This document shows, piece after piece, positions 1 through 12,378 of a DNA stretch of 64,000 bases. The position numbers and the translations under genes were made by a program. The stretch's first letter is position 1; each line of letters begins with the position of its first letter. Under the pieces are notes generated by a model that was not told the DNA's origin, ran no database searches, and saw only the letters and a program-made list of their open reading frames with translations. The stretch covers positions 12,056,299 through 12,120,298 of the forward strand of contig OY482860.1 of assembly GCA_960531495.1 (NCBI GenBank). The letters are read 5' to 3'. This DNA comes from Zeus faber. Taxonomy: Eukaryota > Chordata > Actinopteri > Zeiformes > Zeidae.

Positions 1-720
1 ACAGACAGGCAAGCAGGAAGACCAACAAATAGACAGGCGGACAGACAGACAGACAGACAGGTGGATAGATAGGCAGTCAGATAGACGGGCAGGCGGACAA
101 ACGGACGCACGGATAGACAGGTGGACAGGCAGGAAGACAAACGAATAGACAGACAGGCAAGCAGGAAGACCAACAAATAGACAGGCAGCAGGCGGACAGA
201 CAGACAGGTGGATAGATAGGCAGTCAGATAGACGGGCAGGCGGACAAACGGACGCACGGAGAGACAGATGGACAGGCAGGATGACAAAAGAATAGACAGA
301 CAGGCAAGTAGGAAGACAAACAAATAGACAGGCAAGCAGGCGGACAGACAGACAGATGGATAGCTAGACAGTCAGATAGACGCACGGATAGACCGATAAA
401 CAGGCAGGAAGACAAACAAATAGACAGGCAAGCAGGCGGACAGACAGACAGACAGGTGGATAGAGAGACGGGCAGGCAGACAAACGGACGCACGGATAGA
501 CAGATGGACAGGCAGGACGACAAACGAATAGACAGACAGGCAAGCAGGAAGACAGACAAATGATAGATAGACGGGCAGGAAGACAAACAGACGGACAAGC
601 AGGCGGACAGACAGCTAGCTAGACAGGCAGGCAGATAGACGGACAGACTGACAAATGGAAAGATGGGCAGTCAGGCAGATAGACAGGCAAAGAGGCAAGA
701 TGACAGACAGGCAGACGGAC
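1..720. repeat. CAGA/GACA-rich minisatellite with higher-order structure
   Basis: The stretch is a tandem array of 4-bp words (gaca, caga, gata, ggca) that runs to about 720. Above the 4-bp level a longer phrase beginning gtggatagat recurs at 61, 208 and, in shortened form, about 456, so a higher-order unit of about 147 bp has been copied. The minus strand reads open as a Cys/Leu/Ser-rich peptide only because the array lacks stop triplets; this is not a gene. Confidence 0.9.
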
Positions 721-1864
721 ACATACTGCATTCAAATAAGCAGTATATAGCAGCACAAAATACTCTGTATGCAAATTATAATATGTACATATCCTGTATG
801 TAAACAGTTATACACAGAGTAACAATACAAATATACACTATATATACACAATACATAGGCAAGCTCCATTGAAAACAAATAATAAGAATAAGCATAATAA
901 CATGAACAAGAAATACTTTATTAATCCCGAGGGAAATTTAAGTGTCACAACAGCACACACAGCAATTGAATAAAATTATTCTTCTTCTAGAATAAAATAA
1001 ATCACGTTAAATAATAAAATACAAAAAGTTGTTATTATACATTGTGCAGTAATAATATACGTAGTATATAATAAAATGTGAGTGGTGAGAGGATAAAGAA
1101 TAATTATTATCCATTGTCCAATGATTATATACATAGTGTATAACTAAATGTGATTTAATAAAAAATACAAATAAATAAAACCAGAGTGGAGTTACTATTA
1201 TTATACGGTGTGCAATGGGCAATAGAAACATTGTTGTTATTATTATACATTGTGCGGATCGATAATTATAATTATATAGTGCAATTCTCAGCCGGTAATT
1301 AGTTATTTGTGAGCAGGCGGAAAGCAAAGGGCAGAAAGCGTCGGCCTGATCACAGGTCCAGCTCAATTCCACCTCCTACGATGGAGGGATGGACAGACAG
1401 GACAAAAGTTTTTCACTGGTGATAGATAAACCGCATAATACAGACTCTCTTTCTGGAGAATATGCGTTTGCCTCAACTCACTTGTAAATATGAGAAAAGA
1501 AGACCGGTTGTTCATAGAGAAACACTCACTTCTTAAGCGTAGAGCTTCCTCAACATTCTTTGCATAAGTGCACAAACACCAACCTTTTGCATTCCATAAA
1601 CTCCTCATTGGTGTTGTTAAATGACCTGTTAAATGTGTTTATAAATTGCTATGGCGGTATTGATCAAAGGGGCTGGAGAATTGGCAATTTAAAAGTAATT
1701 TCACTTTGTGTGTTGTTGCATAACACTTCATTTCGTACATGAGAGAGCCCCAAAACACATCCAACGTCTTTCTTGAATTCTGTTCTCAGTTTAGGTGTGA
1801 CTTGATCCGATTTTAATTCATACAAAACAAACTAAAAAGTTTTGAATTTCATCTCCAAGAGACC
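721..1864. other. AT-rich spacer with a LINE-tail-like fragment and an internal duplication
   Basis: No gene was recognised. Around 912-945 lies the motif actttattaatcccgaggg, typical of the 3' ends of fish non-LTR elements. From about 1020 to 1280 a phrase resembling ttattatacattgtgca recurs several times with divergence, which suggests an old local duplication of roughly 100 bp. The rest is unannotatable AT-rich DNA. Confidence 0.4.
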
Positions 1865-3030
1865 CACTGCAAGAGAGTCAGATACACACTGCAAGAGAGT
1901 CAGATACACACTACAAGACTAAGATGCACACTACAAGAGAGTCGGACACACACTACAAGACTAAGATGCACACTACGAGAGTCATATACACATTACAAGA
2001 CTAAGATGCACACTACAAGAGAGTCATATACACATTACAAGACTAAGATGCACACTACAAGAGAGTCATATACACATTACAAGACTAAGATGCACACTAC
2101 AAGAGAGTCATATACACATTACAAGACTAAGATGCACACTACAAGAGAGTCATATACACATTACAAGACTAAGATACACACTACAAGAGAGTCAGATACA
2201 CACTACAAGACTAAGATGCACACTACAAGAGAGTCAGATACACACTACAAGACTAAGATACACACTACAAGAGAATCAGATACACACTACAAGAGTAAGA
2301 TACAAACTACAAGACTAAGATGCACACTACAGGAGTAAGATACAAACTACAGGAGTCAGATACACACTACAAGAGTCAAGTTCAAGTTCAAGTTCAAGAG
2401 GTTATTTGTCACATACATATACATACGGTCATACATATATGCAGTGAAATGTCATGACACCCGGTGATTACGCACAATAAGCTTTATAAGCTGTAAAAAT
2501 ACTGAAATGTGCGTAATCGACACAAGGTGCTCACGCAGGCAGCCGCAAGATACACACTACAGGAGTAAGATACAAACTACAGGAGTCAGATACACACTAC
2601 AAGAGTCAGATACAAACTACAAGAGAGTAAGATACACACTACAAAACTAAGATGCACACTACAAGAGAGTAAGATTCACACAAGACTAAGATGCACATTA
2701 CAAGAGAGTCAGATACACACTACAAGAGAGTCAGATACACACGACAAGACTTAGATACACACTACAAGACTAAGATACACCCTAAAAGAGAATCAGATAC
2801 ACACTACAAGAGTAAGATACAAACTACAAGACTAAGATACACACTACAGGAGCAAGATACAAACTACAGGAGTCAGACACACACTACAAGAGTCAGATAC
2901 ACACTACAATAGTAAGATACACACTACAGGAGTAAGATACAGAGTACAGGAGTCAGATACACACTACAAGAGTAAGATACACACTACAGGAGTAAAATAC
3001 ACACTACAGGAGTAAGATACACACTACAGG
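1865..3030. repeat. CACTACAAGAG minisatellite array (about 21/42-bp unit)
   Basis: The array is built from cacactacaagagagtc and the variant cacattacaagactaag. Between about 2006 and 2180 the two variants alternate, giving a 42-bp dimer repeated about five times and readable as a 14-residue repeat, HTTRESYTHYKTKM. Toward 3030 the order decays into mixed variants (gagtaagatac, ggagtcagata). A dispersed element interrupts it at 2377-2546. The open frames are a by-product of the repeat. Confidence 0.9.
2377..2546 (+). mobile_element. Dispersed repeat, copy 1 (ttcaagttcaag ... tgcagtgaaatg)
   Basis: The segment starts with three ttcaag units, continues through agaggttatttgtcacata and tgcagtgaaatgtcatgaca, and ends near gtgctcacgcaggca. 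A second, highly similar copy in the same orientation lies at 46573-46730. It interrupts the surrounding minisatellite. The motif ttatttgtcacata with gcagtgaaatg resembles the tails of fish non-LTR elements, but the family is not certain. Confidence 0.7.
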
Positions 3031-5206
3031 CCCACCCATGGAGCCCTTCCAATGGGTGGGCCATTATTTGGCGTCGTTGTGGTCTTTCTTGTAAAGCAGC
3101 CAAGCGTTGCAGAACACGTTAAAATTATACCTGGACATGGTGCTGCCATCTTCCTAACACGCTCTTTGCTACACCCGATGCGCCCCAACAACAGGCTACA
3201 CACCACAGGTATTGCTGATCAAGGTGTGGTTGTGCCACTTGACTGCAACAATGTCCTCTTGTAGTGGTAGTCTTAGGCCCCTCCCTCTTCCCTCTCAGTC
3301 CTTCGATGAGAAGGATGATGCTGCTGCTGATGATTAAGATGATGATGATGATACTGGTGTTTGGTCTCTTCGCACTATGTCTAAAACTGGAGCTTTGTTG
3401 TGACTGTAAGAAAAAACAAAATAAACTGTAGGGTCAGGGTCCTTCACCGTTCTGTCAAAAGTTGCCTTTGATGACATCATTCAGCGGACGCGTTTGCCCA
3501 AAGCGACTTACAATAAAGTACATTTTGTTGGTAGTATCAAACCACTGCATATCAAGGCCACAGCTAAACCTTCTCTTGGAATACGTTGCATTAGTAGAGA
3601 TAGAGATTGTTTTATGGGACAGTAAGTTCGGAAAGTAAAGTTGAAGGAGATACTCACGCGGTGGACATTAGAGATAGAGATCATAGAGATATTATAGGTC
3701 TTCAGTCTGCGACGAAAAATGGGAAGTGATTCAGCCGTTCTCCCACTTCGTCTCCCATGAGCATGACCCGGACTTCAGCCGTCTGCAAAATGTTGAAGAG
3801 GGAGGTCATGTACTACTGCCTCTCTTGAAGTAAACAGATAAAAGCCCCATTACTGAGGCTGGTTGGCAAAGTACTGATGGAGAGTCCCTGCTCTGCCTTT
3901 GTTTTGTCTATGGATTGCTTTTGTTTGGCTGGGAGACGTAGACACCAGAATGAGCTTAATGTGTCTGGCGTTGCTATCAATGGATATCCAGTATAGATCA
4001 TGATGATAAACAGTCTATTTAGTTCCTAAATCATGCCACCATGACACTAACGATGATGCAGCTATTATTATACCAAGTTGAGAGTTTCACTGATGCACTT
4101 TGCATAAGTTCTCATTCAAAATGGGATGGAGATGGGATGAGGATGAGGATGAATAAAAGACCCTGCTGGACTCTAGTCAAACACATCGATACTGCTGTTT
4201 TTTTCCCAAAATCTGATGTTAAAAAAACTAATAGTACTGATAAAATGCCATTACCATTTATTCAGAGCCATGTCACTCAGACAATGCAATGGTAAAGGTG
4301 AATGAGCATTTCAAATTTTCTTCAGACTTCAGACTTTAAAGAACCTGCCCTGGGTGTTTCCCCATTTCAGCACCGTCAGTAAAAACGTCCTCAAGGTGTG
4401 CAGGATCTTGAAACTTCGTCTGGAGTTAAAACCATTTTCCGGATTCCAATAACCGTCCGGTGAAGAAAACCCGAACAACCAATGTAAGAGAGCAGCACAA
4501 CCAGAATCTTTCTTTCGGATTAGTGTGAATGGGACCCACTTGAGCTGCATAGAGATTTGTACTGCACTGTATGGCCAAAATGTTGTCAGAAGTAATGTAT
4601 TTTTTTATGTATTGGTAGTCAATTTATTTCTTGGGGCACCTGGTACACCCGCCAGCTGATTTCCACACCTTTCTCCAGCGGCTGCTAGCTTCTGATATGT
4701 CACTGCCATCTGTCATCTTTTGTGCCATCAGTCTCATCTCCACTGGAACTGATCTGCCCTTGAACATAGTGTGGATATCCAGGTTCATTCGGACATAATC
4801 TGTCTTATTCTTCTGGGTCAAGGGTAACCAAGCCTTAACTATTCCGTTAATTATGGAACTAGTGAAAGACTAAAACTAAATTCATTATCTGGCAAGCATG
4901 AAATCCCTGAACTAACTTACTGTAAATATGTCAAAATGTAAATAATAAATGATTATGATAATTACCAATTTCGGTTATGTATGTTGACTTCATCATGCTG
5001 AATTTAATCTATTCTTGGGCGCAAATTAAGTAGTCAACTAGTTCATCATAGATCACTGCCTGTTGGGAAGGGTCAACATTGCATGATTGCATTGCATATA
5101 TTATTATATTATTATTTATATGTAATATTTTTCAACCATTTGTTACTCTTGGGTAAGTTCTTTCCTGATTGAGCTTTGTCTTTTAGAGAAGTGTTTTTTT
5201 CACACA
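3031..5206. other. Spacer without a recognised gene
   Basis: At 3031-3063 a short inverted repeat (ggcccaccca / tgggtgggcc) borders the end of the minisatellite. The rest has short open frames of up to 84 codons, none with a recognisable domain or splice structure. The interval 4620-4830 reads open on the minus strand for 65 codons (ending in RCPKK) but resembles no family I know. Confidence 0.4.
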
Positions 5207-5653
5207 CAGGTACTCCTCACTTAACGACCTACCTGTTTAACGACTGTTTGGACTTACAACCAGCTCTCTGACCAGTCTGTATTGCGCGCTGTACACAATA
5301 CCACGGCTTCTCAGCGTCAAGCATCATATACTATATACACAATATATACTATATAGTATATAGTATATAAAGTGTATATTGTGTATATAGTATATAAAGT
5401 GTATATAGTGTATATAGTATACTGTATATAGTATATAAAGTGTATATAGTATATACACTTTATATATACACTATGTACTACATATATGTACAATATGTAC
5501 AAAATATACTACATACACTATATATACTATATACACTATATATACGAGCCACGCCCCCTTACCGTGAACTAACACGGGTCCTCACTTATCGTCCAATTCG
5601 CTTAACGACCTGGTCCTTGGAACGGAACTCGGACATTAAGTGAGGAGTACCTG
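5207..5653. mobile_element. Non-autonomous DNA transposon (MITE) with 20-bp TIRs
   Basis: The left end reads caggtactcctcacttaacg. The right end is its reverse complement with one change (cattaagtgaggagtacctg), ending at 5653. Both arms continue with related cgtttaacgacc-type sequence. The centre, about 5325-5545, is a TA-rich block of partly palindromic tatatagtatata words, so the whole element could fold. There is no transposase, and I could not see a convincing target-site duplication. Confidence 0.8.
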
Positions 5654-8600
5654 CATCTAAAAGGGTATATTATTGACGATCCTTCCAGAATCAAAAGGAG
5701 GCAGCCAGCCCTATAGGTCTTGTAAGTTTATATGATATCCTTGCCCAAATAAGGAGCTCTCAAGGTAAGAAGAACCAAGAACAACCAAAATTTGCTGGTT
5801 GCCCCTTGCAGATTTCAGTTTTCGCGTAGGGGAAAGAGCGAGCTTTCACATACATGTCTCATGTTAAAGTTGAAACCCAACCATGCGTATCAAGCAGCAT
5901 TTAAGGATGGAAACATTCATAAGGATGAATGGGGACCGGAACGGCCACACGCAAAGGCCGACATTGGTTTGGTGGGAAGCCGTGAAGATTCAACGGATAA
6001 CCTTAAAAAAGTTAAAACCTGGATTGGAGGAGGCTGCATACCTGGGCTTCCCTATCAAATGCCAGAAAGAGAGAAATATCAGAGTGTAAACAGAATTTTA
6101 GAGATGTGTACAAGCCTGTGTGCCAACCTCACCTTTGGCAAATCAGACCATAATATGATCCATCCGACCAAAGTCTAGAGCTAATGTGAAATCAGCCCCT
6201 CGGCCACCACAAAGGTAGTGAGCAACTTCGTGTTCCACTTCTTCTATTTACACAGAACCCCCTGAAACAAACGTGTCCGTATTTCTTGTGTATTTCCGTG
6301 TTTCTAAAGAGAAGTAACATGTTTGGCTTGTTTGGTCAATAGCCCTCTTCGGGAGATGTCCCTGGCGTCAACTTGACGTGGGCTGTTTTGCCAGAAAATG
6401 TCAAGACATGAACATCCAGTATTAGACATCCCTGTCTCCAGGCTACCACCTCCAGAGCAGTGACCTTAATGTCCATTCCATGCAAGACCATGGGAAATCT
6501 TGTATGGCACTGTATAGCATGTGGGCCCTATCCCCTTCTGTGCATGGAAAAGTGACACACTTTCCGAAAGATCTTCAATAGCCACAGTCCTTTTTGTAGA
6601 TATCTTTGGTTAGAGACTGTGAAAACACATATTCTGCTGGCATTATTGGTGGCATTATTCTTTGGATCAAAGTGTCCCTCCCAAAATCGCCCTCCGAGGG
6701 TTTCCACAAATGGAATTGTGCCACATTTCTCACTTTTCAAAGATGGCGCGAATGTTTTATTCCCATTATCATTTTTCTATTTAAAGTAAAAACCTCTGCG
6801 TTTTTTTTTTTGTTTGTTTGTTTTTTTTGACTGATTTGAGTTTAAATGTGAATATGATGACTCTGACTCTACTTGGTCTTCTTGCTGAACTGGACACTCT
6901 CATAGAGACACACTATTCGAATGATGTCCCTGCCATCCAGGACTGGTGTCTGCTAAGGGCTTTGGAACTCGACGTGCATAAAACACAAGAGGTGATTCTT
7001 ATAAACCAAGGCAGCTGCAATAATAACCCGTGTAGGCGACAAAAGTGCCAGTTCCAGCTACACCTCATTAGGAAACTACTGTGTGACTTTGAGGTGAGAC
7101 TGGAAATTGTATTGTATGGAGCTGGACAGCAAAGACACAAGGCTATTTTTAGACAATCAATTTTATGATGACTTGTAACGATCAGCTTCTTCATCAGCCT
7201 AGTTTCCACAAACTTTTTCGGAATATACCGTAAATTACTGTTTGTTAGACGGCCAACGTATACAAAAACTTGAAGCAGACTCAATAATTGACTCTCTCCG
7301 TTTATTTCATAAACCTACTGAAAAAGTTCCCGGTTTATAATGTTTCCCCAAATTTCTGTCTAATGGAAATTTAAATAAATACAAGTCAAGGTCACCGTCC
7401 TTTTGTGAAAATCTGATCTTCCTTGTCGTAAATGCACAGTTTGGGGTTGTAAAGTAAATGTGCACAACAGGTAAAAAATATATATATTTTCTTTTTGAGG
7501 CTTGCTACGGATACAGTGGAATAGATAACGTACGCACCTCAACACCTCCACCCAGCCCATGTGTTTCCATCTCCATTTCCCCATAGACACGCGGCAAACA
7601 CTCTCCCTTCTCCTCCTCTGTTGTCTTTCCCTCCACCTGTTTAAAGGGAAAGAACCGGAGTTTCCTCCCTGCCCAAAGAAGGTTCTGAAAGGTATATCAT
7701 AGGACATTCCTACAACAACCAAAAAATACAAAAAACAGTTGAATAATGGGTGGTAAAATCTTCTTCTTATTATTATTGTTATTGTTATCATTATTATTAT
7801 TGTTATTGTTGTTATTGTTGTTATTATTATAACGCTGGGGATAAGTTCTTGTTTATCTATTGATGTTTTGCAATGTTTTATTGAGGGAGGTGTTCCGTTG
7901 AAGTTTGATCCAAATCGATCCACATACGGAGCAGATATTAAAAACCGACCAAATTTTGAGCGATATTACAGAGCCAGCCAGCACACCTGACGCCGAAATA
8001 TGTCCAAACTCCAGCTAAAACCATCTGGAACACATACTTGGGTATATGCTACCAACACAGTTGAAGCGCCGTTTAACGTTGAACGTTAAGCGTCGTATGT
8101 CACATGCATCGAGTGGGTTAAATTTCATACAATTTGATGCACATACGGAGCAGATATGAATGAAACACCGAACAACTTTGACCCGAAATATTCAGCTGCT
8201 CTCGGTTAACTGACACGTCACACGTCTCGTTATAAAATGAACGAGATGAGTTTTACAGTAAGACACTTTATGACGTCATCATATTATTTACTAGAAATAT
8301 ATCGATTCTGATTGAGAATGTCCAGTTGGATTGTGATTTTCGTCTATTTTTATATAGCTTCTCGCCTGTTAGATGTCAGTCGATCTGTTAGATTTATATT
8401 TTAAATCCGTGGTCCACATTACTTTGCCGGATTAAAAAAATATATAATAAAAAAATCAATCCTTTAGAGATTCGTCAGCGCGTCCCTCGAAAAAAACTGA
8501 AGCGGGCGACTGATTGATGACTTAAACATCCAGCGAGGGGTCGAAATGGTAATTACTCACAGGAATACCACAATGTTTTTCGTATTTCATGGAAACATAA

Positions 8601-8984
8601 CTGACTGCAAATGTAACCCAAGTAAAAAACTCAACAAATAAATGATGTGCCCGACATGGCACGAAATGGCCACTTTTCACTCAAGGTGCAATATTTCCAC
8701 AGACAACACGTTGATTATACATGGTTCTGGTTTACAGGCAAACACAGGCGGGTGTTTTAAAGACATGAGGGTTGCGTTGTGTAAACCGCATAGTGGTTGC
8801 TCCGCGAGAAGAGCAACCAGGGGATGACAGACCGGCGGGAGCCCATGCTGCGTTCTGGTAAACTCGGAAAATCATGCTGTGTTTCAGAGAACCCGGGAAA
8901 CCATAAAACGCACCCAACACGACTGAACTGGACCCCGAAGCCGGCAGTTATATGAATAATTATTATTAGAATTGAGAGTGGAAG
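5654..8984. other. Spacer with LINE remnants and a duplicated 18-bp motif
   Basis: No host gene was recognised. A reverse-transcriptase remnant lies near 6890-7020 (separate entry). The 18-bp word cacatacggagcagatat occurs at 7921-7938 and again at 8140-8157, within similar context. An ATT-rich block sits at about 7760-7832. A 128-codon open frame at 5792-6178 shows no domain and is probably chance. Confidence 0.4.
6818..7165 (+). pseudogene. Fragment of a LINE reverse transcriptase (C-terminal part)
   Basis: The open frame contains IQDWCLLRALELDVHKTQEV. This resembles the segment after the YADD box in CR1/L2/Rex1-type reverse transcriptases, where WC, L.LN..KT.E is a usual pattern. No YADD box or other RT blocks are in frame, so at best it is a short relic. 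The alternative is a chance open frame. Confidence 0.4.
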
Positions 8985-9018
8985 GGCCAGCTGTGATCTC
9001 GGGTAGTACAGAACCAAC

Positions 9019-9870
9019 ATGGTGGGCAATCTGCTCCGACTCAGACAAATAACAAAGCAAATTGCAAAAAAAAAAAAAAAAGAGAGAAATAAAAGAAAAA
9101 ACACACTACACAAATCCAAAGTGGAGGACCTAGAGGATTATATTGATTATTACTGTAATGAGTACGTGCTGGAAGAGGTCCAGGTAATAACAACCCCGCG
9201 AAGGGGAAGAATACAGAGTCAGTCACAGACACCGACGACCTACTCACTACTGCTGTAGAGGTTAGTATCCTGGATGAGATTAACAAGAAGCTGGACATAC
9301 TTGTTCCCCTTCTCCAAGACATTATCGAGATTAAAGCCAGCCCTGATTTCCAGCACCGCACGGTCGGTGAGTTGCAAAAAGACAACGCAGATCTTCAAAC
9401 CTCCGTGAAGCGTCTCACAACAAAGATGGAGATTGTAAAGAAATTAAATAATGAAAGAGACTATCCTGGATATCCAATCCAGAAGCATGTGAGACAATCT
9501 CATCTTTTCTGGGATCCGCGAGAGCAACACCGAGACCCCAGAAAATATGGTGAAAGACTTCCTCCACACCGCCCTGAAACTCACCATGGACACCATGAAG
9601 CAGATCACCTTCCACCGGGTTCACCGACTGGGACACAGTGTGGGGAACCGTCCCCACTCCATCATTGCTAAGTTTGAACACTTCAAGCACAAGGAGCTGG
9701 TTTAAAGCCAAGGACGGGAGCTGAAAGGAACCACACTGGGTATGAACGATCAATTCCCCCCGGGAGATCAACAACCGACGGAAGGTGCTGCACCCTATCC
9801 TGAGAGAGAACCGGCAGAAGGGTAAACCGGTATCGCTGGTTGTTCATAAACTATATATATAGATGGTCTG
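9019..9870 (+). pseudogene. LINE ORF1 remnant (coiled coil plus RNA-binding domain)
   Basis: The first part reads as a coiled coil (EINKKLDILVPLLQDIIEI, then LQKDNADLQTSVKRL). After a frame change near 9465 it continues with DNLIFSGI and later KQITFHRVHRLG, the signature order of the L1 ORF1p RRM-type domain. The tail INNRRKVLHPILRENRQKGK resembles the ORF1 C-terminal domain. At least one frameshift and stops (one just before DNLIF, one after HKELV) break it. Confidence 0.75.
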
Positions 9871-10268
9871 TTATTCCGAGACTCTGATTCTGATTATTTC
9901 TAAAATTGCAAGATGTAGAAATTAGCACCCTATCTATGTCAAGATTGTAAATATTGCTCACTCTTTCATCATCTCACCTTCCTAATCCCTCCCTCCCTAC
10001 TTCGCTCATCGTTCTCACCCTCTATTCACTCTCTCACTATATGGATGTGACTCTGCAATGTTAACTTTTCCTATATGTCCGTTTTTTGTGTAGATATGTA
10101 GTCCTACAAACGTCCTGCAATACTAGGACAGTAAAAATGTAAAGGAGAAATACGCCGACTTATCTATAGGAAAAAATGTGCACGATAGTATAGCTATTGC
10201 CTTGGATGCACTGGGCTGCTGCATGGGAAAACTACAAATACACATCCATCACCCCCTAATTTACCTCA

Positions 10269-10370
10269 ATGACACCCATTAAGTTTGTTAGTTGGAAAGT
10301 GAGGGGCGCAGGCTTCCCAGCTAAACGGAGCAAAATCGAAATACTGTTTTCACACCAAAATGATGTTGGT
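10269..10370 (+). pseudogene. LINE ORF2 start: endonuclease N-terminus, truncated by an insertion
   Basis: From the ATG the frame reads MTPIKFVSWKVRGAGF and then KIEILFSHQNDVG, the standard opening of an L1 apurinic endonuclease (IKF.SWNVRG). The catalytic Asn of SWN is Lys here. The frame is cut at NDVG by a 420-bp insertion and resumes at 10791 with LL.ETQLTASEHLKL. Confidence 0.8.
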
Positions 10371-10790
10371 TGACCATCCGGGTCGACCCAGGTTTTTTTA
10401 AATAGGCGGTTTACACCTTTCCCATTGCCAGAAGCAATGCGTTTTCTTTTGGTGCGTCACATTCGACGTCACAAACACGATGGAAAAAGGGGCGTGTCAT
10501 GGTTCCAGTGTGATTGGGAAAAAGCAGTAGAAGAGACAGCAACTTAAACAAACGACATAAAACTGTAAAACTTGAAAAAAAAAAGTATTTTGAGCCGTTC
10601 AAAAGAATCAGATCATTCAAGAATGACCCGACACTACAGTAGAAGCAGCAGGAAGTGACCCGCGCACGAATACTCTGATTGTGTGGGGGTTCTCCGCTGT
10701 GGTCCCCACGGTGTGATCCCGGATGTTACCAGGTTTTTTGTGCAGTGGGAAAGGGGTATAAGTCACCTCACCAGGATGAACCCCAGCTTC
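10371..10790. mobile_element. Element inserted into the LINE endonuclease region
   Basis: LINE coding sequence is interrupted between NDVG (ending at 10370) and GLL.ETQLT (resuming at 10791). Within the 420-bp insert two inverted segments can be matched, ttacacctttcccattgcc near 10410 and its near-complement around 10741-10762 (gcagtgggaaaggggtata). Both flank words of the form ccaggtttttt. A ggt triplet is present at both borders (10368-10370 and 10791-10793) and may be the target duplication. The family is unknown; it is probably a MITE. Confidence 0.65.
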
Positions 10791-11774
10791 GGTCTACTCT
10801 AAGAAACTCAGCTCACTGCATCCGAGCACCTCAAACTGAAAGCTAAACAGGTGAATGAGATGTTTTCTGCATCATATAATTCTAACAAAAATTGATAAGA
10901 AATTGATAAAACCACAATATCAGACACAGAAAGGTGATACATAATGATTAACATAATTTAAGGAAACATCAAATTAACCATAGCTAATATTTATGGCCCC
11001 AATGAGGACGACCAAAATTTCTTTCACAATATACTTTCAACACTCTTTCAATTCTCTGACTCAATTATTTATACTGGGAGGAGACTTCAACACAGTACTT
11101 GATCCAAGTTTGGACTGTTCACAAACCAGAGATAATCACAAGCCCTGGCGTTCGTCTGACATTATAAAACAATGAGTAATCTTGCTCTTGGCGATTGTTG
11201 GCGATCAAATAATTCATGTAATGGAGAACACACATATTACTCACCACCGCACAAAAGCTTCTCTCAAACTGACTGTTTTTGACAAGTTACTCGGTAATGT
11301 CCGAAATCACTAATCCTGAAATCCACCCTATTATAATCTCTGATCTCAGTCCGATAAGTTTCAGCCTCATAAATGAAACCAACCCTGGACTCTCCTGGCA
11401 GGTGGTGGTTTCACACCTTACTTCTGACAGATAAAGAATTTAACCATTTATTTTCCAGAGAATGGACATCCGTCATTGAACTGAATGACTCTCCGGAAAT
11501 ATCACTATTCTTACCCCGGGAAACGAAAAAGGCAGTTCTGAGAGGTAGTACTATTTCATTCTCCACTCACAAGAAAAAGAAAGGACAAGAACGCCAAAAA
11601 AAACTAGAACAACAAGTCCACTCCCCGACTGAGCAAATCCAAAATGAGAGCCAGCCAATTCAATTTCAACTTGATGATATCATCCATCAAAAGACGCAAT
11701 TCCTCGTGCAACGAACAAGGGTGAATTATTTTGAATTCAATGACAAATCAGGTAAATTTTTGCCAATCAATTGA
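10791..11774 (+). pseudogene. LINE ORF2 endonuclease middle and linker, degenerate
   Basis: The sequence resumes as ETQLTASEHLKLKAKQVNEM, then LTIANIYGPNEDDQNFF and GGDFNTVLDPSLDCS, which are consecutive L1 endonuclease blocks. From 11373 a linker frame runs to 11774 with IQFQLDDIIHQKTQFLVQRT. Stops and frameshifts separate the blocks. Confidence 0.75.
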
Positions 11775-11824
11775 ACGCGATAAAAAAAACACTTATTACA
11801 GCAATGAAAGAACCACAGGGTAGG

Positions 11825-12116
11825 TGTGGTGTGGGGATGGTGTGGTGAGCAGCCACACCTGACCTGGATCTAGGTGACTGGGATCAGGGTGGCTGCATGC
11901 CTGTTGCTCGTTGGTTGGTCTAACGAGCAACAGGTTAAAGCCCCCATCCCCACACACACTCTGGCGAGGAGTCGCTGTCATGACATGGTTCTATCTGTTC
12001 ATGGCTAACTCCAGCGAGCCCACTCTCGACAATAACCTGGTGTTGACAACCCCCTGTCGTCTGTCTCCGTGCCGGAGGACCCTGGAAACGCCAGCGTGTG
12101 GTGGCGAAACTGCCAC
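11825..12116 (-). mobile_element. 292-bp dispersed element in the LINE, flanked by a 6-bp duplication
   Basis: The LINE frame reads EPQGR before and ITHVSYIF after the insert, and the word ggtagg is present on both sides (11819-11824 and 12117-12122), as expected for a target duplication. The insert starts tgtggtgtgggg and ends near actgccac. A second full-length copy in the opposite orientation lies at 45356-45675. TG...CCAC-type ends and no coding capacity leave a MITE or a solo LTR as options; I cannot decide. Confidence 0.75.
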
Positions 12117-12119
12117 GGT

Positions 12120-12374
12120 AGGATAACACACGTCAGTTATATATTCAGAAACTTTTATAATGATAATGAATCAAATATATCAAACATGAACTCATTCTTT
12201 GATGATAGCAACCTCCCTAAACTGCCCACAGAGCAGGCTGCCACATTAGATCAAGCCCTTACTCTAGAAGAACTCAGGAAAGCTCTCTTCTCTATGCCCA
12301 ACAATAAATCACCTGGATCAGATGGCTACCCAGTGGAAACACTTCTGGCCACTTATATCCCAATTATTCATTAG
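12120..12374 (+). pseudogene. LINE ORF2 region upstream of the reverse transcriptase
   Basis: The frame reads ITHVSYIFRNFYND, then LPKLPTEQAATLDQALTLEE and MPNNKSPGSDGYPVE. The last block (NKSPGSDG) is the conserved start of the L1 reverse transcriptase fingers. It is cut after YPVE... by the SINE-like insertion at about 12379. Confidence 0.8.
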
Positions 12375-12378
12375 AATT

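Noticed and set aside
224-598. 124-codon Cys/Leu/Ser-rich minus-strand frame
   Set aside because: It is a translation of the CAGA/GACA array; the repeat has no stop triplets in that frame.
2006-2338. 110-codon frame with a 14-residue repeat
   Set aside because: It is the readout of the 42-bp minisatellite dimer; there are no splice sites, promoter or homologues.
5792-6178. 128-codon plus-strand frame as a host gene
   Set aside because: No recognisable domain, no splice partners, and an overlapping second frame of similar quality.
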